NCBI GenBank assembly: GCA_017745135.1
Contig: JAGIAB010000171.1
Coordinates: 1 to 6,792, forward strand
DNA: 6,792 nt
Direction: 5' to 3'
DNA from: Flavisolibacter sp.
GTDB taxonomy: Bacteria > Bacteroidota > Bacteroidia > Chitinophagales > Chitinophagaceae
Below, one piece after another: positions 1 through 5,759 of this stretch. Below the pieces are notes generated by a model. It was given only the letters and a program-made list of their open reading frames with translations. It did not search any database and had not been told where the DNA came from. Position 1 is the stretch's first letter. The number at the start of each line of letters is the position of its first letter. Position numbers and translations under genes: made by a program.

Positions 1-2309
1 GTCATATTGGAGTGGAATATCAATACATTGTAGACCAGCAAAAAAGAGATTGGCTGCAAAATGAAATTGAAAAATTTCATTCGCCTTTCTCATTAAATCA
101 AAAGAAAAGAATTCTGGAGAAGCTAAATGAAGGTGTGATCTTCGAAAAATTCTTACACACGAAATATGTTGGTCAGAAGCGATTTTCTCTTGAAGGCGGT
201 GAAACAACCATTCCTGCATTGGATGTAATGTTAACAGTTGCCGCTGATCTGGGAACTGAAGAAGCGGTAATTGGAATGGCGCATCGTGGAAGATTAAATG
301 TATTGGCAAATATTCTCGGCAAAACCTACGAACAAATTTTTAGTGAGTTTGAAGGAACTGCTATCCCGGACCAAACGATGGGGAGTGGCGATGTAAAATA
401 TCATCTTGGCTTTAGCAGTGAAGTAAAAACTGCTAATGGAAAAACAATACACCTGAAGCTTAGTCCAAACCCTTCGCATTTGGAAACTGTGGATCCTGTT
501 GTATTGGGTTATTCAAGAGCGAAGGCTGATGTTTTGTACAATTCGGATTTTGATAAAGTGCTTCCAATATTAATTCATGGAGATGCATCAATTGCAGGCC
601 AGGGAATTGTGTATGAGATCGTTCAAATGAGTAAGCTGGATGGTTATTATACAGGCGGTACCATTCATTTTGTGATCAATAACCAAATTGGTTTTACAAC
701 TGATTTTGATGATGCGAGGAGCTCGGATTATTCGACTTCCATTGCATCTGCCATTCAAGCGCCGGTATTTCATGTAAATGGTGATGATCCGGAAGCGGTA
801 GTGCAATGCGTTGAGATTGCAGCGAGATATCGCCACGAGTTTAACTCTGACATTTTTATTGATATGGTTTGCTATCGCCGTCACGGACATAATGAAGGCG
901 ATGACCCGAAGTTTACCCAACCTCAACTCTATGCTTTGATTGATAAGCATGCAAACCCCCGTGAAGTGTATGTTGAATATTTATTGAAACACGGTGAACA
1001 GGATGCACAGGAGTTGGCGAAGGAAATGGAAAAACAATTCTGGAGTGATTTGCAGGAGCGTTTGGATGAAGTGAAGCAAAATCCTTTACCTTATAAATAT
1101 CAACAACCGGAATTGTGGTGGAAGAGTTTACGTAAAGCAACCGAAGAAGATTTTGAACAATCACCTGTAACTGCAATCAGTGAAGCTGAGTTCAAAAGAT
1201 TGTTTGATGGTTTAATGAAATGGCCCAATGATTTTAAACCATTGCGTAAGGTTGAAAAGATTGTCAACGATAAAATCAAGTTGTTTGATGCCGAACAAAA
1301 GGTAGATTGGGCAACGGGTGAACTGTTGGCTTATGCAAGTTTGCTGGTTGAGGGGAAAGATGTTCGCATGAGCGGACAGGATGTGAAGAGAGGAACCTTC
1401 TCTCACCGCCATGCCGTAATTTACGATGAAGTAACCAACAGTGAATACAATCGCTTAAACAGCCTGCAGGACAAACAGGGGCAATTCAGAATTTATAATT
1501 CTTTGTTGAGTGAATATGCTGTACTTGGATTTGAATATGGTTATGCGTTGGCAAATCCAAATTCATTGGTTCTTTGGGAAGCGCAGTTTGGAGATTTTGC
1601 CAATGGTGCGCAGATCATCATTGACCAGTTCATTGCATCTGCTGAAACCAAATGGCTTCGGATGAACGGAGTTGTTTTATTATTGCCGCATGGTTATGAA
1701 GGACAAGGTCCTGAACACAGCAGTGCAAGGCTGGAAAGATTTTTACAACTCTGTGCTGAACTGAATATTGTAATAACAAATATTACAACGTCGGCAAACT
1801 TCTTCCATGCATTGCGCAGGCAATTAACCTGGCCATTCAGGAAGCCCCTGGTGAATTTTTCGCCGAAAGCAAATCTTCGTCATACAGGCAGTTATTCGCA
1901 CATTACTGAATTTGCTTCAGGTGGATTTAAAGAGGTGATTGATGATGCATCTGCAAATCCTGAACAGGTGAAAAAGGTTTTATTCTGCTCAGGTAAAGTT
2001 TATTTTGATTTGCTGGAACGCCAACAGAAAGAAAATAAAACCGACGTTGCTATTGTTCGATTGGAACAGATCTATCCACTGCCTTACAAGCAACTGGAAG
2101 AATTGTATAAAAAATACAATCGGGCAACCTGGTTCTGGGTTCAGGAGGAGCCGTTGAATATGGGTGCTGCTTCTTTCCTTCAAATGAATTTGAAGAGTAT
2201 TAATTATGGCATTATCAGCCGTCAGCCGAGTGCAGCAACTGCAACTGGTTACAGCAAAGTGCATGCACAGGAGCAGAGTGAGATTGTGGAAACGGCGTTT
2301 TCTATCTGA
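1..2309 (+). CDS. sucA: 2-oxoglutarate dehydrogenase E1 component, 5'-truncated by window edge
   Basis: Thiamine-diphosphate-dependent E1 subunit of the cytoplasmic 2-oxoglutarate dehydrogenase complex (TCA cycle). It decarboxylates 2-oxoglutarate and succinylates the lipoyl arm of E2. The frame is open to the left edge and the residues before the GTG at 12 read H-I-G-V-E-Y, a conserved internal stretch of the family, so that GTG is not the start. About 765 codons are present; the family is usually about 920-940, so roughly the first 150-170 residues are missing. Numbering from the GTG: active-site-type HRGRLNVL at 91-98; SPNPSHLE at 151-158; ThDP/Mg motif beginning GDA at 190 and ending NNQ at 223-225; YRRHGHNEGDDP at 288-299; SGQDVKRGTFSHRHA at 454-468; LWEAQFGDFANGAQ with the likely catalytic Glu523; LPHGYEGQGPEHSSAR at 558-573; and C-terminal WVQEEPLNMGA. 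No frameshift or missing key residue was seen. sucB follows after 140 bp on the same strand. Confidence 0.97.
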   Translation, partial: HIGVEYQYIVDQQKRDWLQNEIEKFHSPFSLNQKKRILEKLNEGVIFEKFLHTKYVGQKRFSLEGGETTIPALDVMLTVAADLGTEEAVIGMAHRGRLNVLANILGKTYEQIFSEFEGTAIPDQTMGSGDVKYHLGFSSEVKTANGKTIHLKLSPNPSHLETVDPVVLGYSRAKADVLYNSDFDKVLPILIHGDASIAGQGIVYEIVQMSKLDGYYTGGTIHFVINNQIGFTTDFDDARSSDYSTSIASAIQAPVFHVNGDDPEAVVQCVEIAARYRHEFNSDIFIDMVCYRRHGHNEGDDPKFTQPQLYALIDKHANPREVYVEYLLKHGEQDAQELAKEMEKQFWSDLQERLDEVKQNPLPYKYQQPELWWKSLRKATEEDFEQSPVTAISEAEFKRLFDGLMKWPNDFKPLRKVEKIVNDKIKLFDAEQKVDWATGELLAYASLLVEGKDVRMSGQDVKRGTFSHRHAVIYDEVTNSEYNRLNSLQDKQGQFRIYNSLLSEYAVLGFEYGYALANPNSLVLWEAQFGDFANGAQIIIDQFIASAETKWLRMNGVVLLLPHGYEGQGPEHSSARLERFLQLCAELNIVITNITTSANFFHALRRQLTWPFRKPLVNFSPKANLRHTGSYSHITEFASGGFKEVIDDASANPEQVKKVLFCSGKVYFDLLERQQKENKTDVAIVRLEQIYPLPYKQLEELYKKYNRATWFWVQEEPLNMGAASFLQMNLKSINYGIISRQPSAATATGYSKVHAQEQSEIVETAFSI

Positions 2310-2371
2310 TGCAGATTTACGAATAGAAAAATTTGTGATCAGTAGTGCAGATTGTAATGTGCCGAATAGAA
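2310..2371 (+). repeat. imperfect direct repeat pair in sucA-sucB spacer
   Basis: TGCAGATT occurs at 2310-2317 and again at 2346-2353. CGAATAGAA occurs at 2320-2328 and again at 2363-2371. The two words therefore appear twice in the same order, separated by 2 bases in the first copy and 9 in the second. The copy starting at 2310 overlaps the base just after the sucA stop codon. It could be a degenerate duplication or a paired binding site; no function can be assigned from sequence alone. Confidence 0.4.
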
Positions 2372-2449
2372 TTACCGAACGTACAAGTGAGTGACACAAC
2401 CAAAGCTTAATAGTAGTAATTAGCCAAGTACAAAAGAAATAAACGAAAC
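2310..2449 (+). other. sucA-sucB intergenic spacer (140 bp)
   Basis: This non-coding spacer carries an imperfect direct repeat (2310-2371, listed separately) and a weak hairpin candidate. The hairpin pairs GCT/AAT at 2405-2411 (with one bulged T) with ATTAGC at 2419-2424. I see no T-tract terminator and no good match to the Bacteroidota -7 element TAnnTTTG. The region just before the sucB ATG is A-rich (AAAAGAAATAAACGAAAC) and lacks a GGAGG-type ribosome binding site, as is common in this phylum. The simplest reading is a transcribed spacer within a sucAB operon. Confidence 0.5.
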
Positions 2450-3682
2450 ATGATTGACATTAAAGTACCAACAGTCGGAGAAAGTATCAACGAAGTAACC
2501 TTAGTGAAATGGGTGAAAAACGATGGTGATTATGTTGAACGGGATGAAGTGATTGCAGAACTGGAAAGTGAAAAAGCCACTTTTGAAGTCAACGCTGAAA
2601 AAGCAGGCCTTTTAAAAACTGTTGGTAAGGAAGGAGATACTTTAAATATTGGAGATGTGCTGGCTCAGATTGATGATACTGCAGCGAAGCCAGAGGGAAG
2701 TCAGAAACCTGAGGCCGGAAGTCAGAAGCCGGAAGTGGCTGCTAAAAAAGAAGAGCCACAACCACAACCGCAAACAACTGTTGCAGCTCCATCAAAAGAT
2801 GTGAAAGCAACTCCCGTTGCATCAGCAATTATTGCAGATAAAAAGGTAGACCCAAAAAGTATTCAGCCGAGCGGATACAATGGAAAGATTTTAAAGGAAG
2901 ATGTTTTAAGTGCCCTGGAAAATCCCGGAACCAAACCTGGTATTGAATTGTTCAACCGTACCGAAGGCAGGGAGAAGATGAGCAATCTTCGCAGAACCGT
3001 TTCAAGAAGATTGGTAGAAGCAAAGAACACGACTGCTATGCTCACTACTTTTAATGAAGTTGACATGAGCCGCATTATGGCTTTGCGCAGTCAATATAAA
3101 GATAAGTTCAAAGAAAAACATGCGGTGAACCTGGGCTTCATGTCGTTCTTTACAAAGGCCTGTTGCTACGCTTTGCAAGAATGGCCTGCAGTGAATGCAT
3201 ACATCGATGGCGATTCGATTATTTATCACAACTATTGCGATATTTCAATTGCAGTATCTGCACCAAAAGGATTGGTAGTTCCGGTCATTCGTAATGCAGA
3301 AAGCTTAAGCATGGCAGATATTGAAAGAAAAGTTGTGGAACTGGCTACAAAGGCACGTGATAATAAATTGACTCTCGAAGAAATGCAAGGCGGAACATTC
3401 ACTATTACTAACGGTGGTGTGTTTGGATCATTGCTTTCTACTCCCATCATTAACATTCCACAGTCAGCTATACTTGGCATGCACAAAATTGAAGAAAGAC
3501 CTGTGGTGATAGATAAACAAATTGTTATTCGCCCAATGATGTACGTAGCCTTAAGCTACGATCATCGTATTATTGATGGAAGAGAATCCGTTTCTTTCCT
3601 CGTCCGTGTAAAAGAATTACTGGAAAATCCGGAGCTGTTACTTTTTGGAAAAGACCCGGTGAAAACTTTACTTGAACTATAG
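2450..3682 (+). CDS. sucB: dihydrolipoyllysine-residue succinyltransferase (2-oxoglutarate dehydrogenase E2)
   Basis: This is the core E2 subunit, which transfers the succinyl group from its lipoyl arm to CoA. At 410 aa it has the usual family length. Domain order: one lipoyl domain at residues 1-77, with the lipoyl-acceptor lysine at K42 in E-S-E-K-A; a low-complexity linker at about 78-120; a peripheral-subunit-binding domain at about 121-157 (TPVASAIIADKKVDP ... GKILKEDV); then the catalytic acyltransferase domain from about 170 to the end. The catalytic motif DHRIIDG gives H372 and D376. The start is secure because MIDIKVPTVGESI is the family N-terminus. The linker contains a tandem GSQKPE(A/V) heptapeptide, encoded by a 7-nt repeat, and a (PQ)3 tract. 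It lies downstream of sucA on the same strand and is probably co-transcribed; lpd (E3) is absent from the window. Confidence 0.97.
   Translation: MIDIKVPTVGESINEVTLVKWVKNDGDYVERDEVIAELESEKATFEVNAEKAGLLKTVGKEGDTLNIGDVLAQIDDTAAKPEGSQKPEAGSQKPEVAAKKEEPQPQPQTTVAAPSKDVKATPVASAIIADKKVDPKSIQPSGYNGKILKEDVLSALENPGTKPGIELFNRTEGREKMSNLRRTVSRRLVEAKNTTAMLTTFNEVDMSRIMALRSQYKDKFKEKHAVNLGFMSFFTKACCYALQEWPAVNAYIDGDSIIYHNYCDISIAVSAPKGLVVPVIRNAESLSMADIERKVVELATKARDNKLTLEEMQGGTFTITNGGVFGSLLSTPIINIPQSAILGMHKIEERPVVIDKQIVIRPMMYVALSYDHRIIDGRESVSFLVRVKELLENPELLLFGKDPVKTLLEL
2696..2737 (+). repeat. 7-nt tandem repeat (6 units) in the sucB linker
   Basis: Six consecutive 7-base units fit a RGAAGYC-like consensus: GGAAGTC, AGAAACC, TGAGGCC, GGAAGTC, AGAAGCC and GGAAGTG. 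The total is 42 nt, an exact multiple of both 7 and 3. It encodes residues 83-96 of SucB as two heptapeptides, GSQKPEA and GSQKPEV. It falls in the flexible linker between the lipoyl and E1/E3-binding domains, where extra residues are tolerated. Units 1 and 4 are identical, which supports a duplication of a 21-nt block. Confidence 0.8.
2756..2773 (+). repeat. 6-nt tandem repeat encoding (Pro-Gln)3 in sucB linker
   Basis: Three hexamers, CCACAA, CCACAA and CCGCAA, encode PQPQPQ at residues 103-108. Pro/Ala/Gln-rich extended tracts are normal in E2 linkers. This repeat has codon-level periodicity, unlike the 7-nt array 18 bp upstream, and is probably unrelated to it. Confidence 0.6.
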
Positions 3683-3703
3683 ATTTCTTATCTTGTAAGA
3701 AAT
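3683..3703 (+). other. perfect inverted repeat (hairpin) between sucB and the lipoprotein gene
   Basis: ATTTCTTA at 3683-3690 is the exact reverse complement of TAAGAAAT at 3696-3703, leaving a 5-base loop, TCTTG. It begins directly after the sucB stop codon and ends 9 bases before the lipoprotein ATG. The stem is almost all A-T and is followed by A-rich rather than T-rich sequence, so it is not a canonical intrinsic terminator. It might partly attenuate read-through, protect the 3' end of sucAB mRNA, or affect translation of the next gene. Confidence 0.45.
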
Positions 3704-3712
3704 AAAACACCA

Positions 3713-4546
3713 ATGAAAAATTTGCTAACTGCCGTACTTGCTGCTTTGAGCATTGGTTTATTTTCCTGCCAGAAAGAAGTAAAAGATATCTTTTCAAATA
3801 CAGGCGGTGGTGCTGGCGGAACAAGACTGATAAAAACAGTTGAGAAAATGGGAGCGGATTCCGTCGTAACGGTGTATACGTATAACTCTTCCGGAAAAAT
3901 CATTAAAGCAGATTTTGTTGGTGTTGAAGCCGGTCAGCCTTACAGTCTTAGCTATACTTATGTTCGCAATAGTGCAGGTGTAATCCAGAAACAAATTTTA
4001 GAAAGCAGCGATTTTGCTGCTGCTGGTATTGACAGTATCGTTTCAATTGTGAAATTTGATGCCGGCAGCAATCGTTATCAAAACTCCATTACTGATTTTT
4101 CTTTGTTTGGAATTCCTCTTCTCGACAGTGTTGCGTTCCAATATGATGGTTCAGGAAGATTGATAAGCGAAGTTGATTATAACAATGTGGGATTCGGTTA
4201 CCTGCCAAGCTGGAAAAAAGAATACACGTACAATGGAACCAATGTTGCTACCGAAAAATACTACAGCTTCGATTTCACAAGTGGTAATTTTGTTTTAGAG
4301 GACACCTATACTTATGAATACGATACTAAAATCAATCCGCTGCAATTTGCAGCAGACGCACCTGTGCTGAATCTCTTTCCTTTTTATTCGTCAAACAACC
4401 TGGCAAAACTTACTTACGTTGCTTCTGATCCGGCAGATAATTTTACTTCAACGATCACTTATACCTATAATTCTTCAAACCGGCCATTAACCGACGTAAC
4501 CACTACGGGAAGCGATATTTCATCAACAACTTATTATTATCAATAA
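3713..4546 (+). CDS. hypothetical lipoprotein with YD/RHS-like repeats
   Basis: 277 aa of unknown function. The N-terminus is a lipoprotein signal peptide: K2, a hydrophobic stretch at about 4-17, and the lipobox L-F-S-C with C19 as the lipidated residue. The next residues, Q-K-E, resemble the lipoprotein export signal (Cys followed by a Q-K-D/E-rich stretch) reported for surface lipoproteins in Bacteroidota, so outer-membrane surface display is plausible. A Gly-rich linker follows at about 29-36. The rest is built from irregular tyrosine-rich strands resembling YD repeats: YTYNSSGKI at 55-63, YTYVRNSAGVI at 81-91, FQYDGSGRLIS at 142-152, EYTYNGTN at 170-177, YTYEYDTK at 199-206, and ITYTYNSSNRPL at 248-259. 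The protein ends in TTYYYQ. This suggests an all-beta fold related to RHS/YD or DUF4595-like Bacteroidota lipoproteins; I cannot name a ligand. It starts 30 bp after sucB on the same strand, without a clear Shine-Dalgarno motif. Confidence 0.85.
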   Translation: MKNLLTAVLAALSIGLFSCQKEVKDIFSNTGGGAGGTRLIKTVEKMGADSVVTVYTYNSSGKIIKADFVGVEAGQPYSLSYTYVRNSAGVIQKQILESSDFAAAGIDSIVSIVKFDAGSNRYQNSITDFSLFGIPLLDSVAFQYDGSGRLISEVDYNNVGFGYLPSWKKEYTYNGTNVATEKYYSFDFTSGNFVLEDTYTYEYDTKINPLQFAADAPVLNLFPFYSSNNLAKLTYVASDPADNFTSTITYTYNSSNRPLTDVTTTGSDISSTTYYYQ

Positions 4547-4592
4547 CTGAAGTTTTGTACAAAGCGGTTGTTTTATTTTAGACATTTGCAAA
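4547..4592 (+). promoter_or_regulatory. short gap upstream of the methyltransferase: palindrome and weak promoter-like motif
   Basis: The 46-bp gap holds a perfect 10-bp palindrome, TTTGTACAAA, at 4554-4563. It also holds GACATTTG at 4581-4588, one mismatch from the Bacteroidota -7 element TAnnTTTG, with TTTTG at 4553-4557 as a possible -33 element 23 bp upstream. That spacing is at the long end of the reported range. If used, transcription would begin almost at the ATG (4593), giving a near-leaderless mRNA. No Shine-Dalgarno sequence or terminator hairpin is visible. The promoter reading is weak; read-through from the lipoprotein gene is equally possible. Confidence 0.2.
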
Positions 4593-5759
4593 ATGCGTTC
4601 GTATTCCTATTTGAATACAGCAAGCCGGATCATTCAGTCTTATGATGGAAGTATGCCGTTGGCTGCATGGCTTAAGCAGTTTTTTAAAGCAGATAAAAAG
4701 TTTGGGTCGAAAGACAGGAAAAATATCAGTCATGCCTGTTACTGCTTTTACAGGCTGGGAAGTGCATTTCAAAATTTGAATACCGAAGAGAGAGTGCTCA
4801 CAGCCTTGTTTCTCTGCTCTGATACTTCAAACAAAATACTGGAGGAGTTAAAGCCTGGATGGAATGAACAGATTCTTCTTCCGCTTTCGGAAAAGGTCAC
4901 CCTTCTGTCAGTGCAGGAAGAAATAAAAAAAATATTTCCGTTCCGGGGTGAAGTGAGTAAGGAAATCGAACTGCAATCATTTACTCTTTCTTTTTTAATT
5001 CAGCCGGATCTTTATCTCAAAATTCGGCCCGGGAAAAAGGAAAGGGTTCTTCGGCAACTTCAAAACGCCGGTGTGCAATTCACTTTACTAACTGATGAAT
5101 GCATTCAATTGTCCAACCAGTCAAAAGTGGATGAAGTAGTAAACATTGATGAAGATGTGATCATCCAGGATTACAATTCTCAAAGAACTATTGAGCTTTT
5201 TCAAAACCACAAACCACAAACTACAAACTACAAACTCTCTGCCTGGGATTGCTGTGCCGCCAGCGGCGGTAAATCTATTTTATTTCATGGTCATTTTCCA
5301 TTGGCACAATTAACTGTATCCGATGTTCGTGAATCTATTTTGATCAATCTTCAAAAGCGATTCAAAAGAGCAGGAATAAAAAACTATGATCATTTTGTGG
5401 CTGATGTTTCATCAGCACATTTTTCTATTCAAAAGAAATTTGACCTGGTAATTTGCGATGCACCCTGCAGTGGTTCGGGAACATGGAGCCGAACGCCGGA
5501 ACAACTGAAGTTCTTTAAGAAAGAAAAGATGGAGCATTATGCCAGCCTTCAAAAGCGAATTGCTTTAAACGCATCGAAAGCAGTAAAGAAGAATGGCCAT
5601 TTTCTTTACATCACCTGTTCGGTATTTGAAAAGGAAAATGAAGAAGTCGTGAATTTTATTCAAAGCAATTCAGCGGTGCAATTAAAAGCCATGGAGTATT
5701 TGAAAGGCTATGATAAAAAAGCAGACACACTTTTTGCTGCACTCTTTTCCGCTTTATAA
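4593..5759 (+). CDS. rsmB: RsmB/NOP-family 16S rRNA (cytosine-C5)-methyltransferase
   Basis: A SAM-dependent RNA m5C methyltransferase, 388 aa (E. coli RsmB is 429). The first 120 or so residues are a NusB-like RNA-binding domain, including FGSKDRKNISHACYCFYRLG at 37-56. The Rossmann methyltransferase domain has motif I DCCAASGGKS at 219-228, acidic residues D244 (VSDVRES) and D271 (VADVSS), motif IV DAPCSGSGTWSRTPE at 289-303 with C292, and motif VI YITCSVFEKENEEVV at 339-353 with C342, the expected nucleophile by family analogy. The start is supported by RSYSYLNTASRIIQSYDGS, which opens the NusB-like domain. Motif I has Ser where Pro is usual (CAAPGGK), which I take as a clade variant. A 7-nt repeat encodes about 11 residues immediately before motif I. 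E. coli RsmB modifies C967 of 16S rRNA; whether this homologue has the same target is inferred. The 3' end overlaps the convergent protease gene by 6 bp. Confidence 0.9.
   Translation: MRSYSYLNTASRIIQSYDGSMPLAAWLKQFFKADKKFGSKDRKNISHACYCFYRLGSAFQNLNTEERVLTALFLCSDTSNKILEELKPGWNEQILLPLSEKVTLLSVQEEIKKIFPFRGEVSKEIELQSFTLSFLIQPDLYLKIRPGKKERVLRQLQNAGVQFTLLTDECIQLSNQSKVDEVVNIDEDVIIQDYNSQRTIELFQNHKPQTTNYKLSAWDCCAASGGKSILFHGHFPLAQLTVSDVRESILINLQKRFKRAGIKNYDHFVADVSSAHFSIQKKFDLVICDAPCSGSGTWSRTPEQLKFFKKEKMEHYASLQKRIALNASKAVKKNGHFLYITCSVFEKENEEVVNFIQSNSAVQLKAMEYLKGYDKKADTLFAALFSAL
5204..5236 (+). repeat. 7-nt tandem repeat (about 4.7 units) inside rsmB
   Basis: Units AAACCAC (5204-5210), AAACCAC (5211-5217), AAACTAC (5218-5224) and AAACTAC (5225-5231) are followed by a partial AAACT (5232-5236). 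They differ only by C/T at position 5. The array is 33 nt and encodes N-H-K-P-Q-T-T-N-Y-K-L at residues 205-215, just before W218-D219 of SAM motif I. The peptide does not resemble conserved methyltransferase sequence and sits in the loop leading into the first Rossmann strand, so it looks like an in-frame expansion or insertion. Confidence 0.85.
5754..5759. other. tail-to-tail gene overlap at self-complementary TTATAA
   Basis: The hexamer TTATAA equals its own reverse complement and encodes Leu-stop on both strands. It forms the last codon and stop of the methyltransferase on + and of the protease on -. The genes therefore converge with no intergenic space. I see no GC-rich bidirectional terminator near the junction; the only nearby pairing is an A-T stem, AAAAAG at 5716-5721 with CTTTTT at 5730-5735. 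Confidence 0.9.

Noticed and set aside
12..14. GTG as the start codon of sucA
   Set aside because: The frame is open upstream and encodes conserved H-I-G-V-E-Y; the remaining length is about 150 residues short of the family, so the gene simply enters from outside the window.
588..1412. Several antisense open frames of 66-120 codons within sucA
   Set aside because: They sit opposite strongly conserved E1 coding sequence and have no recognisable domains; they are chance shadows.
2206..2394. 62-codon open frame overlapping the sucA 3' end and spacer
   Set aside because: It lies mostly out of frame within conserved sucA sequence, has no recognisable motif or ribosome binding site, and its peptide looks like an out-of-frame shadow.
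1989..2399. 136-codon antisense frame over the end of sucA
   Set aside because: It is Cys/Phe/Leu-rich as expected from the complement of this gene, shows no family motifs, and spans the sucA stop and spacer without its own signals.
3639..3700. Promoter for the lipoprotein gene at the sucB 3' end
   Set aside because: Near matches to TAnnTTTG (TAGATTTC at 3680, TATCTTG at 3689) have no upstream TTG at acceptable spacing.
5204..5236. CRISPR-like or phage attachment repeat
   Set aside because: The units are 7 nt and contiguous with no spacers; there are no cas genes, integrase or tRNA nearby.
5716..5735. Intrinsic terminator for the convergent gene pair
   Set aside because: The stem is only six A-T-rich pairs with an 8-base loop and lies inside the methyltransferase coding region; there is no GC-rich stem to support termination.
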